Shown here: piece after piece, positions 39,700 through 50,389 of the stretch
Numbering within the stretch: position 1 is the first letter of the stretch
Layout: every line of letters starts with the position of its first letter
Assembly (NCBI GenBank): GCA_026874595.1
Contig: CM049315.1
Coordinates: 38,704,164 to 38,768,163, forward strand
DNA length: 64,000 nt
Origin: Sipunculus nudus
Lineage: Eukaryota > Annelida > Sipuncula > Golfingiida > Sipunculidae
Reading direction: 5' to 3'
Made by a program: the position numbers and the translations under genes
Notes under the pieces: model-generated
The model's input: only the letters and a program-made list of their open reading frames with translations
Told to the model about the DNA's origin: nothing
The model's database searches: none

Positions 39700-40285
39700 T
39701 GATTCGTGGAAATTTAAAATTAAGTCTCTGTTAGTCATATCCTCTGAGTTATGGGACTCGTAAGTACCCCGAAATTTAATTAAAAATGTGATGCAAAAAG
39801 TGTGTTCTCATTTGACAACAAGGGAGGTCCATGAAAAGTCTCTGTGAAAATATGAAATAAGATCTCTGTTACCCATATCCTTCGTAGTAAGTACCCCTCA
39901 GAATAATTAAAAATTTGATACAAAAGCTCAAGTATCTGAATAATTAATGCATTGATCTCCATGATTCTTTGCAGGCATATTGATCATGGAGTGTTCCATC
40001 ATTTCCTGCAAACTAGTGGCGCCACTTGTATTTTTTCTATTTTTTACGATTTTTTTTTTATTTTTGAGACTTTCAAAGAAGTTGTCATCTGTTAACAAAG
40101 TACAAATCATAACCGCTCGACTTGGAATCTTCGTCCTTGACATCTAGGGAGGTCCATGAAAAGTCTTCATGGAAATTTGAAATTAGTTCTCTGTTACTCA
40201 TAACCTCTGAGCTATGGGGTTCGTAAGTACCCCAAAAATAATAAAAAATGTGATACAAAAAGTGTGTTCGTTTCTGGAGAACTCC
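39700..40285 (-). repeat. About two inverted monomers of the 338-bp satellite
   Basis: The reverse complement matches the array at 28,015-29,318, including AGTGGCGCCACT, the run around GGTACTTACGAACCCC and the AACAGAGA words. The insert lies exactly between two blocks that are homologous between units (38,115-39,690 and 40,288 onward). The corresponding site of the next unit (51,945-53,080) holds different DNA instead. Confidence 0.85.
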
Positions 40286-40489
40286 TCTTATGCGCGGATA
40301 CAAGGAGTAAAGAAAATATGTGCGCATAAACAGCACGCTTAATTGAACCAAGGTTTGTACATGCTCCTACACCGTCCGGTTTACTGGAACTGGTCGTTGG
40401 AGCCACTACCCCGTATCGAGGGATTTTCATAGAAAAAAATGTCAACAGGCTGATTCAATCGAGGGAAAATATTGTGGGATGCTTCCCCA

Positions 40490-40675
40490 AACCGTGTTTG
40501 CATTCATTCATTCGGTCCATATTCCATGTGTTAATTCTTACATTAACGACTGTACATTTGTGCATATATTCCTTGATGACGTTCCTGATTCCGGCTCATG
40601 TACCTGATCAACACCAAAGACTAATCGATTCTTTATTGACCCATTCCCGAAATCCTCTCGTAACGATTATAAAAT
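40490..40675 (-). repeat. Same interspersed repeat, copy 2 (unit A)
   Basis: The minus strand reads CGGGAATGGGTCAATAAAGA, then CTTTGGTGTTGATCAGG, GGAATCAGGAACGTCATCAA and GGAATATATGCACAAATGTA. It is duplicated at 53,297-53,475. Confidence 0.75.
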
Positions 40676-41803
40676 GGGTGCCTACTAGGTTTACTCCCAA
40701 GGATATTGTCGGAAAGTGCAAATAAAGAAAAACAAGTGACTTGACGGTTTACATGTTAGTTTATGACCACTCAGGGTTTGTGCATAACTGCTTCTAAGTC
40801 AATTGTTGAGGCTTGCTTATTTTCTTTGAATATTCATGAGATAATCACGAATCTCACACAATATATGTCTTTTTCAACATTGGTCACTTTTACACCCGAC
40901 TTTGGTTTTCAAGTGTCCAATAGTTACATCCTTAAGACTGTCTGTTGACCGTTAGTGTGTATACCAAACTTTTTCCCAGCCCGTAATCGAAAAAAAACCT
41001 GATTGTTGGTCAGTTGTTACGTCATAGGCAGCAACAGATCTGTCCCAAATATACAAATATAGTTTCTTAGTAGAAAGACTTTCCACCTTTCACCACTATA
41101 AAAGAGAACAAATCATGCTACCATGCGGAATGCCCTCAATCACTGCGACCAACAGGAATTTAACCTCTCAGACGTACAGCTTACCACTTCTGAGTGATCT
41201 TCATACAGTGATGTTTTATTCATGTTATTTTTGTTTCAATCAAACTAATCATATAACAAACCTGGTTAGTCTAGAGGACCTTATGTTCGAGAATTTATAT
41301 AACTCGTTGAGAAAATTAACATCTACCAATAGAAAATATGAATATGTGCCGTCATTTATGCCCCATTGGTATAATGTATAGCTGCTGTGTCGATATATTT
41401 GTTCTATGACAATATATATGAAATATTCGCTATTTGTATAATTCATCTGGCCTAAACTTATTGGTTTATAATATTTTTGTTTTAATGAGAGGTTAATTAA
41501 ACACAGACCTCATATTGTGTACCTATTCTCGTTTGGGGTCCTGATGAACTTGAACCAGCTCTGATGACTAACATGAAATTATTTAACGGCTCAAATCGTA
41601 TGAACTGAAGGCCCAGTTTAAATATATTTGTTAAAATTTGCTTTCGAAAAATATTCCATTTGGACAGTGGTCAGCATACGACCACTAGGGTGTGTTGGGG
41701 TCTTTAAGAAAACTTGGCAATAACGTTAAAATGGTGGTACTAGAATAAAACCTTGTATGTGATATATCATACAGATGTTTAAATGATGCCTTTAATTTTT
41801 GCC

Positions 41804-41819
41804 GGGGGGGGGGGGGGGG
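41804..41819. repeat. Poly-G run, unit A
   Basis: 16 G; the unit B partner at 57,387-57,419 has 32 G with one A. Confidence 0.9.
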
Positions 41820-41989
41820 AGGGAATGCGTTAATTCCCATTCCTGTGTATGTGTGTCTCACTGTTTTTTATATTTATTTTGGTGGAAGTAACCATTTTTA
41901 TGCTAACTTACCCACATATATGTACACCTGCAGAATTCCATTCCGGCTTCGGACTACATGACAGGCAGTATCATACGCTTCTTCTCATT

Positions 41990-42262
41990 TTTTTATATCC
42001 TGGCGTTAACCAGGCCCGGTGACTTCTGCACCTGTGGGCCCTGTGTGCGTAATCGTCCTCATTTCCGGGTGATACCACCGAGGAATTCCCGAAAGGCGCA
42101 TTCATTGTGAGTTAATGGGCATTACCTTCCCATTAAGCTTGCAGAACGCTCACCCTGGGTGGGGTGCCGACCTTGAGAGGTCTCACCGCCTCGGCTGGGA
42201 TTCGAACGCACGGTCTCCCGGCTTTGAGCCCTGTGCTCTACCCCTGAGCCACAGAAGCCGGT
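41990..42262 (-). mobile_element. tRNA-derived SINE, unit A
   Basis: Read on the minus strand the head is tRNA-like: an A-box-type TGGCTCAGGGGTAGAGC (about 42,235-42,251) and a B-box GTTCGAATCCC (about 42,198-42,208). The body continues with TGAGCGTTCTGCAAGCTTAA and CACCCGGAAATGAGG, and ends near TCCTGGTTAACGCCAGGATA-like sequence followed by a T/A tail. It has no flanking features of a real tRNA gene and the body is a SINE tail. The orthologous copy in unit B is at 57,590-57,858. Confidence 0.8.
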
Positions 42263-42769
42263 CGTGTGTTTGACTGATTGTGTTCGGGTTGTTAGCAACA
42301 TAACTCACATGATCATGCATGAACGGAATGTCATAAAGTTGTCTGGGTACCTCGAAATTGGCCAAGGAAGAATCGATCGGATGATGGGTCAGCTCAGTTT
42401 TCAAAATACTTTCTCCACAATGCATTTTGTCTTCTTAATACACCAGATGCGTTGGAATAAATGTATAGTTAAGAGGGCAAAATATTGAAAGATTGGATAG
42501 AAATTGTTTCAAGGGAAGTTACATGAACATGAATGATTTTGAGATTTGGACTTCGTGGAATAGGTTTTATTATGTTTGCATGAACATGTGCAGTGTTAAC
42601 TGATTATGCTTCCTCGAGCTGTGACAAATTTTGATTTTGAAGTATGAGAGTTTGCAAATGTCAGTGACATCATTATGTTGACATTTCGCCCCATTTTATC
42701 ACATGGAACAGGGGCGCAGCCAGAATTGAGGGAGGGGAAATGGCCGAAATATTTGGCAAAGGCACTTGA

Positions 42770-42772
<3 letters not shown>

Positions 42773-42824
<52 letters not shown>
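42773..42824. repeat. (TA)n microsatellite, unit A
   Basis: About 52 bp; its partner in unit B (58,368-58,439) is about 72 bp with a TACATA interruption. Confidence 0.95.
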
Positions 42825-42827
<3 letters not shown>

Positions 42828-43667
42828 TCGCATTTTTTTTAATTCCAATTAGAGATATCAGTTTACAAGATCATTAAATGAAAAATTTCGTATTTGAGGA
42901 TCAAACCTATTGCAAAGTAGAATAATCAATAAACAATACTTTTACTTGATGTGTACGTGAACGATTAGGTCATCCGCGCTCTAAAACCAAAGTGTATTAT
43001 ATTGGACTTTGGTCGTCACGAGATTAACTCCCGTGGCCGTAACACGACAAACAGAATCTGACGAAACTCACGAAAAGATCACTGCCTGTGCCATTTGTAC
43101 CGGTAAGTAACACACTGTCGTTTTTATGGAGGATTATAGTATGACAGGGACGAAGATTAAATCGATTGGCGTAATTTCGAATCAAAACAAACCTAGCTAC
43201 AAAATGGCTATTTGGGGCACATTGGTCGTTACAACGGGGAACGCCAGTTAATCAATCAGATATAACATTCTGGCCGTTTATTTGTTGTTCGTCTTGTGAC
43301 AAGTCCTATCAAGTCCCCACGTTACACACCGTCGTAAATATATAATGTATAATGCAAGTTAGTATTGCTAAGATTACATAATTAGACCGTCGTCGGGGCG
43401 TTTATATTAAATAGTTACGATCTTTTAATTAAAGGAACTGCGAAAGAAGGCATATCATTTAATGGGCTTGAGACACACTAATTTTATCTTGTTTGAATGA
43501 ATTCGCCTGCCTTAGTTGTAGAACTGATATGATCTTTGGCTCAGTGTGTGTACATTTTAGTGACCTTCAGCCAACTCCTGCTACGGAAAGTTATTACAAG
43601 GCCGCTGTGATGGATGCATGAGCTTGGTTATCTGCAGGCACTAAATAAACACAGTATACGTGCCTGT

Positions 43668-43670
<3 letters not shown>

Positions 43671-43722
<52 letters not shown>
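43671..43722. repeat. (TA)n microsatellite, unit A
   Basis: About 52 bp; the unit B partner (59,283-59,299) has shrunk to about 17 bp. Confidence 0.95.
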
Positions 43723-43726
<4 letters not shown>

Positions 43727-43860
43727 TAGATTTTGGTGTTGATCCAGCGTCTTCATCGGATTCTGGAGCGTTATCCAAGAATATTCGTAAATGTACGGTG
43801 TATATGCACGAATGAAGCAGGGAATATGGGTCAATGAATAAGTGAACGCATAGGTCTAGC
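43723..43860 (+). repeat. Same interspersed repeat, copy 3 (unit A)
   Basis: Starts right after a (TA)n array: CGATTAGATTTTGGTGTTGA, then GGATTCTGGAGCGTTATCC and AAGAATATTCGTAAATGTAC. It is duplicated at 59,300-59,430. The plus/minus pair (copies 2 and 3) in one unit could support local inversions. Confidence 0.75.
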
Positions 43861-44146
43861 CTCACTATGGCCCGGCCACCTGTTCAGGTAACGGTCAAAT
43901 GCCCAGCACCTCGGAGTGATGTTGTTCATTCTGTTTTCAGAGTGTTTTGGAAACTTCAGCTCCCATGGCGGAGGCGTGCATCCATTGGGATGCAGATTTC
44001 TAGCTCTTATAATGTCATAATGTTTCTCCACGTACTATGTACTGTACCATGACTGAGGTGAATCCTTATGGTCGATAAAGAAAGGAGCCATTTTGTATTG
44101 GTAGATGAACAAAAGGATTACTGGAACTGGACTGTAGAAATATAGC

Positions 44147-44300
44147 AAACCAGGTGAGTGCGTGATACATGAGAGGTTACCGGGTGAGTCTGGTGTTGGC
44201 AATTCACAGATCAGGCGAATGCGCGCACGAGCCTGATCTGTGAATTACCCACACCAGACGAACCCGGTAGCCTCTTATGTGTCACGCACAAACCTGGTTT
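44147..44300. repeat. 154-bp near-perfect palindrome (70-bp arms, 14-nt loop)
   Basis: The left arm (44,147-44,216) starts AAACCAGGTGAGTGCGTGA and ends CACAGATCAGGC. The right arm (44,231-44,300) starts GCCTGATCTGTG and ends GCACAAACCTGGTTT. The arms pair along most of their length. The palindrome sits at the left boundary of about 2.5 kb present in unit A and absent in unit B. It could be a fold-back MITE or a scar of rearrangement. Confidence 0.88.
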
Positions 44301-45101
44301 GATATTTATTACCCCACGTGAATGTGTTTTTATCTGCGAGAATGTGTTTTTATTTCAGTAAACTCAAAATTTTAAGTGGGACTATTTCTTTATAGTAAAC
44401 ATATTATGGAATTTCATTGATACCCAACATGTATTACAAGATAAGTATTCCTACACCCATGTGCATATTATTACACCGAACTAAAGTGATCCATATAAAC
44501 CATAGGAATTTTGAATCTTTAGTCCTCTCTCACTCTATAAAAGAGTTGATTTTTCAGTTTGATAATTAAGGATGTAATTATCACTCACTACCTACAATCA
44601 TATGTTTAATTTCATAATAATAAGAAGGACTATGTTTCTTGGTAGTAAATGTTTTTTAAGGAATTTCATTGATGCCCTACACCCATGGTGCGATCCTTCC
44701 ACACACAGAGATCCATTTAAACCATAAGAATAACTATATTGGAACCAAAAATTGTCCAGAGGAACTCTCGTACATGTTTGATGTTTGGCCGAGCAGGTGA
44801 GGTATAAAATTAATGAGAAAGTGTGCTGGGCTTAAGCTAAAATAAGTGTTTTCAAACGGTGAGGACAAACATCAACAGACATACATCATAAGCACAAACG
44901 CAGGTTGCTAAGCGTCCTTGACAACATGAGAACCTGAACGTAACAACTTCAATAAAAAAACTTGTGTTAACATGATCTGACAAAGTGCTAAGCTCTCTGT
45001 CATGAGTACATGTATGTACGGACGTTAAAAAATACTTAATAAGTTAATTTAGTGAGGTTTCTCAATTTAAGTGGAGAAGACGTTTGTGGATATTTTATTC
45101 A

Positions 45102-45102
<1 letters not shown>

Positions 45103-45154
<52 letters not shown>
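45103..45154. repeat. (TA)n microsatellite in the unit A-specific DNA
   Basis: TA run of about 52 bp with no counterpart in unit B. Confidence 0.95.
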
Positions 45155-45156
<2 letters not shown>

Positions 45157-46119
45157 AGTTACAATAATGTTCTCATAATATGTTTAAAAATATAATAATA
45201 TTAAAGACTAAAGATGGTAAATTGTATGGTTACAGTTGTGCAATATTTCGTTATATCCTGTCATAGGTCTAGATGTAAAAAAAAAATTCTCATAACATTC
45301 TTAGAACATTACTATTAAAACATTTTCTTTAATTTGGACGTACTTTGACCGAGCTGTACAACTTATAGTAAAAGTATAATTAAAAGTCAAAGAGACTTGA
45401 TATATATGAGTAGATGACTAAACTGTCGGCAATGCCGGCTGTATTTAATAATGCCGGAAATTGAGCCACTTCCAATTAATATTAAGACCTGTATACTACA
45501 TTTCTTAAAACTACATTAAAATTTTACAGAAATTTATTACGATTACATACATTTTCTGCCAAGTCACATTAAAATTTCAGTATTATCCATTTCTTAATGA
45601 ATCTAGACCATACAAGAACTATTAAGGTAGGCCTAGAAGATCATTTGGACAACATTTTCTGCCATCTGAAGTTTCTGCTAGGTGCAGGGTAGGTATATGT
45701 CGTGGAACAGCAGGCAACATATTACATTGTGTCAAGTTATATCTATATATGTATCTTAAAGGGGGCCCGTAATTATTTAGTTCCTTTCTTTTTTTTTATT
45801 TTAGTGTATCCTTACGTACATAGATAATTTTTGGTGAAAATATATTTTATCCGTCCCAAAACCCCTTGTCCGCATGTATTGTTCGAAAGTAATATTTAAT
45901 TTTCAAGAATATAACAGTTTGGTTTAAAGTAAATATACAGATATTCTGCTTATCTTGTGTACAGAGATATAATATATCATGTAAAAAATTATTTACTTTG
46001 CGGCTCTTTTGCGAAATTTATTCTGATGGACCGATTGACCGCTGCAGTGCTTTAAAGTACATTCATCCATGGAACACTGTCCGAACACATTCCATGTCAT
46101 GGCTGCGTAGTGTTTGTGA

Positions 46120-46440
46120 GACAATGTGACGTCACAATGATCGGTCGCGCGTCACCTTCAATGGACTGACGTCATCAGTTTGCCTGACTTATTATTCGAG
46201 CCAGAGTGCATCAATCATATTAGGCCTACACTCTTTGTTCTGGCAATGAAAAAGTCGTTCACGCTGTAACCTGTTTTGTCATATTTTGGATTATTGATCT
46301 CCTACAAAATCAAAGCAAGGTGAGGTTTTATTCTTTACCACCTGCAATCTTTGGACCAAAAATGGTTTCACCTGTATAAAAAAATTATCCCGGAAAAAAA
46401 ACTAGCGGACACCGGCACTGGGGCGGACGATACGTCGATA
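46120..46440 (+). promoter_or_regulatory. Paired CRE region about 1.4-1.7 kb upstream of TRIM copy A
   Basis: Two TGACGTCA sites at 46,127-46,134 and 46,167-46,174, in homologous DNA to 36,240-36,560. The pair, its spacing and the downstream TATCCCGGAAAA word are kept in both copies while the surrounding DNA has diverged. Unit B lacks this block, so if it controls the TRIM genes then A and B would be regulated differently. Confidence 0.5.
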
Positions 46441-46488
46441 CTTCCAAGATTACTACTGCCGTACTGGGTGAAAAGTGTTGAGAAAAAA

Positions 46489-46546
46489 TAGTTCCGACAC
46501 TAGCATGGTATGGAAAGTAGTTTCGACACTAGCATGGTATCGAATG
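46489..46546. repeat. 29-bp tandem duplication
   Basis: Two adjacent 29-bp units share CGACACTAGCATGGTAT and differ at about five positions. They lie inside the unit A-specific DNA upstream of the TRIM gene. Confidence 0.8.
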
Positions 46547-47821
46547 CCATACCAGGTTAGTTTGAAATCCTTGTATTTGCCCTTGTATCAGGTGACTACA
46601 TGTGCAGTTGGGGTTATATATATCCTGTAATCAACCCCCCCCCCCGTAACAAAATAAGAGGGAAAGTCAGGGATATAAAACCAACGTCCTGCGACCATCT
46701 GGTGAGTTTAGCGTGAACTTAAATGTATTTTTAATACTGTTCGAATTCTTGAATTTACATTCCTGATCAGAATCTCTTTCATGAGGACAAAATATTATAG
46801 ATACATAAATTGTGTAAAATTTTCAATTCGAAATGTATTACAAGTCCGAACAGACAATTAAAGCATACAAACAATAATTCTGACACAGCTGATTGCAATA
46901 TACCATCGCTTTCTCGTTCTGAAATGAATATATCTGAACATAAAACGTTCCATTAACGATGTCTTTTTCGACAGAGAAGAGACATTGCAGTCACTCCATC
47001 AAAAAATGTTCCTATGTTGCCGAGAAGGAAAAACTTCCAAAACAAAATTAACAAAAATCATTCGGAAAATTTTAGCCATGACCGGAAAAAGAAACGTGTG
47101 AAAACATTACCTCCTGCAGCTTAAAAATAAAAGAAAATCATGTCCGTTCAGACAATGGTGATTTAAAGGGACATAATCAAGAGCTTAATTATGGCTATTC
47201 TTTAATACTATCAGTTCAGTTTTGCTTTATAAAAATCTTTTCGAGCAATACCATCCCAGCACACGGTCTCATTTCCTCGCTTACGGCTGTTTAACACTAT
47301 GTTATGGCTCTGCGTGTTGGTAAACACAGTCTGTTAACAATTACAAGGCCGCGTGACCAGAGGGGTCTTTAGAGGGGCAACTCGCTGTGTTTCAGCCAGC
47401 AGAAACATATATTATATTTTTATGGCCAAGTCTGACCGGGAATCTCCTGATCGAAACATGTTTTGACTCTACGATGCAAACGGCCTCATGCGCTGTGTTT
47501 ATGTTGACACCTTTCATCGCGCCCGGTCCACTGTTTTTAACATTTGTTTACAGGAGAAAGTAAAGGGTTTTAGGGCAATATTTTGGCAGGTACAGATTTA
47601 TTTTAAAAGGAAAAAGCTATTTTTCGTGTTAACTCAACATGCTGTATAGGTGATTGGGCCCCTTTAAAGCAAACATTGCTTTTTCTTTAAAAATCCTCAT
47701 GTTTTTACATATTTCAACATGAACTCTGTGCTGGTTCTGAAAAAAATGAAGTATAAGATCGTGTTTTACAGTATCGACGAGTGTATTCCTCAACGTTTAT
47801 TTTTCTTCATTGGAAGGTAGA

Positions 47822-49693
47822 ATGGCGTCCAACAAAGGAATCGACCTACTGGTTGACTGTTTGATCTGTGAGAAGAGTCGGGCCGGGCGGGACCCACGGC
47901 GCCTGGACTGTAAACACTGTTTTTGTTATCAGTGTCTCACCACAGCACTGTCCTTACTCAATAAACAAACTATACAATGTCCTGTATGCTGGAAAACAAC
48001 ACCATTGCCATCTGGAGGGCTGGCCGGATTACCTGCAGACAAAAATATTGATAACGCTGTACAAATCTTAGCTAGATCTGAGGGACTTAGGAACTGCAAA
48101 GCGTGTCTCATTAAGGGTAAAGCTTCAGCGGCACATGCGCGTTGTGGCACTTGTGACCGTATTTTGTGTGACGACTGTACACAGAAACATTTGGAAAGAA
48201 AGCCATTCTCTGACCATCTGATTATAAGGAACCTGTGTAAAGTCCACATCAGTGATTATACACACGCGTGTTTAACCTGTCAGTCAGGACTGTGTCTGGA
48301 CTGTATCGAGTCAGAGCTGCATGACGCCCATGACGTCTGTGACGTCACCGAGGTAACTGCGAAAGTCGCGGGTGTTTTATCCACAGGCAAAAATATAATT
48401 CAGAATAAAATACACGAGCTAGATAAACTGATCACGGTGAATACAGACAACGCACTGGATAAACTTATTAAAAGAAGGAGAGAAACAGAGGAAAAACTGG
48501 AGCAATACAGAAAACAGCTGTACGAGGCCGTAAAGAATAGTTTAGATAAACGCGACGAGGTTTATCACAAGGCGGTGGCCTCAGCGCTAGAAAAACAAAA
48601 CCAGGCCTGTTCAGAGGCGTCTAATGTCGTCAACGAAATAGACAACCTGGCACGTGACAGCAAGATAAATATCATCAGTAGCCTGTCAATTAAAACATCA
48701 GAAATGTACAAAGCACTGGATGCCCTCACTTCTGCACTCAGTTCACCTCCCACGTGTCCGGAGCTTGGTGACGACGTTTGTACGACTACAGAAGACACAG
48801 AAAAGGGCAAGTTCGAATTTAAGTGTAATCTGGGAACTGTGATAACAAAATCTCCCAGAGAACTGGCAAACAAGGCAGGAGCCGTGGTGTCAGAATGTTC
48901 AGCAGATTATACCACAAAGCCGACCAAACTGTTGGTTGTGACGACGACAGATGGCGAACAAATACCACGGCCTTATTACATAAAGCCGGGACCTGACTCG
49001 ACTGTGATTGTTGGTGTTCGTAACAAGACCCAGGCTACAAGGATCAACACGAGCGGGGAGGTGGTGGCCAGGTACAGGACGGCGGACGGTGGTTACGTAA
49101 GGGGTGTAGCCGTCAGTAACAGCACTGTCTACGTTCTATCAAAGAGCGGTAAGACTGTAGCAGCCCATACCGAAGGTCAGGTACATGTTGTCAACCTACG
49201 GCCACAGGTACAGGTTCCCTGGGACATGGATACAGACGGCGAGAGTCTCCTGATTGTTCATTACAAACAAACTTTACTCCGGTACTCCTACCAAGGTGAG
49301 TTGTTACAACGGTTAAAGTCACCTGGCATTGACTTTGTGACGTGCGCCGTACGCCCTGACACCGGCCCGGTGTACCTGGTCACAGATACAGCATACAAGC
49401 TGGTTCACGTTCTGACACAGGACGTGGGGCGTGTCAGGTCGCTCGGTGGGCGTGGTCGGGATGATGAAAAGTTTACCGATCCGCGTGGTACAACAATGCT
49501 TCCTAACGGGAACATCCTTGTAGCGGACTACAGCCTTCATAGAGTGTCAGAGTTTACGTTTGACGGCATCTTTATCCGTCACGTTCTACCCACAGAAGAC
49601 GGATTGTTACGTCCAATATCTCTCTGTGTTTCTCCTCCCTACCTCTGGGTTGGTTGTTATAGAAGTCTGTGTTTATATAAGTACGTGCAGTAA
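47822..49693 (+). CDS. Intact single-exon TRIM-type protein (RING, B-box1, B-box2, coiled coil, NHL-like C-terminus), unit A
   Basis: Predicted E3 ubiquitin ligase of the TRIM superfamily, 623 aa, without introns. The RING finger is C3HC4: C13, C16, C30, H32, C35, C38, C53, C56. B-box1 has C92, C95, C108, C111, C116, C119 and H132. B-box2 has C139, H142, C150, C153, C158, C161, H167 and H170. A charged helical stretch at about 180-305 fits the TRIM coiled coil. The C-terminal 250 residues look like a beta-propeller; about 548-582 has an NHL-type pattern (FTDPRG, then GNILVADY). I start at the ATG at 47,822 (context AGAATGG). The frame is open upstream, including a TTG four codons earlier, and a ttttacag at 47,763-47,770 could be a splice acceptor for a 5' exon. 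All zinc ligands are present and no break is seen. Ubiquitin ligase activity is family knowledge; the substrate is unknown. A role in innate immunity is only inferred from the expansion of such genes in molluscs. Confidence 0.92.
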   Translation: MASNKGIDLLVDCLICEKSRAGRDPRRLDCKHCFCYQCLTTALSLLNKQTIQCPVCWKTTPLPSGGLAGLPADKNIDNAVQILARSEGLRNCKACLIKGKASAAHARCGTCDRILCDDCTQKHLERKPFSDHLIIRNLCKVHISDYTHACLTCQSGLCLDCIESELHDAHDVCDVTEVTAKVAGVLSTGKNIIQNKIHELDKLITVNTDNALDKLIKRRRETEEKLEQYRKQLYEAVKNSLDKRDEVYHKAVASALEKQNQACSEASNVVNEIDNLARDSKINIISSLSIKTSEMYKALDALTSALSSPPTCPELGDDVCTTTEDTEKGKFEFKCNLGTVITKSPRELANKAGAVVSECSADYTTKPTKLLVVTTTDGEQIPRPYYIKPGPDSTVIVGVRNKTQATRINTSGEVVARYRTADGGYVRGVAVSNSTVYVLSKSGKTVAAHTEGQVHVVNLRPQVQVPWDMDTDGESLLIVHYKQTLLRYSYQGELLQRLKSPGIDFVTCAVRPDTGPVYLVTDTAYKLVHVLTQDVGRVRSLGGRGRDDEKFTDPRGTTMLPNGNILVADYSLHRVSEFTFDGIFIRHVLPTEDGLLRPISLCVSPPYLWVGCYRSLCLYKYVQ

Positions 49694-50389
49694 AGCAGCT
49701 TCATGCTACATGTCTATTTCAAATACGTCTCGGTGTATATAACTTCGCTTTTTATACCAAACCTGACTTTATTTTTTACCGTTATAGCCACATGATCGAT
49801 TGATACGGTATTATTAAGAACAGTTAAGTATAACGTGTATAGATGTCCCCTGGTTGTTAATTATGTCTGACGAAATTTACTGTTCTTTGTATTAATGTTT
49901 ATATTTCTTTATTCTTTGTTTTTCTATTGTGAATGTTTGTCCCCATAGACAAGTGAATTTTAGGTTGTTCTGGCGCCATCTGGTACTTGTTTGTGGTATT
50001 ATTTACAACAAGAACATCGGTTTTGTTTTGCCATATATGCAGATTTCTGATAAAATGTGGTTTTAAATGTTTGATTGAAATAATTATAGTATATCATCTG
50101 TTGTCTGTATAAATATTAGTATTAAATCATGTCTCCTATTTATTTGTTGGTACAAAAAATAATTTATTTTTGACATTTACGGTTAAAAGGTTTAATGTTA
50201 GTTCTAAAATAATTCATTCCTCTTATTAAAAATGTGTACATTGAACCGATATTCTATGTTTTAAATTATCAACTGTTTAATGGGTCATATTAGAAAGAGA
50301 TGTTTTTAATTTACTATGAACACATGTAACCGTTATATTAGTACATGTTATCATATTTCGGTATTTTATGGTTATTCCCGTTTCTGTGT
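49694..50389. other. TRIM copy A 3' flank
   Basis: AT-rich, no frame. An ATTAAA word near 50,120 is a possible weak polyadenylation signal. The homologous flank of copy B is not visible because of the insertion. Confidence 0.35.

Larger units (their letters stand above)
44147..46625. other. About 2.5 kb present in unit A but absent from unit B
   Basis: On the left, A and B agree up to CTGTAGAAAT at about 44,140 (B 59,720). On the right they agree again from CTGTAATCAA at 46,626 (B 59,734). Between these points A holds the palindrome, a diverged direct duplication (about 44,372-44,512 and 44,620-44,735, sharing AATTTCATTGAT and AAACCATA), a (TA)n array, the paired CRE block and a 29-bp tandem duplication. 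No gene is seen. Since the CRE block also occurs in unit C, loss from B is as likely as gain in A. Confidence 0.7.
40288..49693 (+). repeat. Tandem segmental duplication unit A (pairs with 53,081-62,215)
   Basis: The unit starts at TATGCGCGGATACA and runs to the end of the TRIM gene. It is collinear with unit B through 41,350, then shows two deletions relative to B (near 41,350 and 41,545). It rejoins at the GTTTGGGGTCCTGATGAAC word and continues through SINE, (TA)n, and the 43-44 kb block. It has about 2.5 kb of extra DNA (44,147-46,625) and then about 1.2 kb of nearly identical DNA upstream of the gene. Most matched segments differ by only a few percent. Confidence 0.88.

Noticed and set aside
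42175-42262. tRNA gene on the minus strand
   Set aside because: A- and B-boxes are present, but the sequence continues into a SINE body and the same unit occurs as a repeat at 57.8 kb and as a degraded head at 52.4 kb.
47810-47821. An earlier start of the TRIM frame at 47,810 giving MEGR before MASNKG
   Set aside because: The codon at 47,810 is TTG, not ATG. The first ATG in frame is at 47,822 and has good context; the same holds for copy B (60,929 against 60,941).
48565-48873. Antisense frames of about 100 codons inside both TRIM genes
   Set aside because: They are shadows of the TRIM coding strand; the sense frame explains the conservation.
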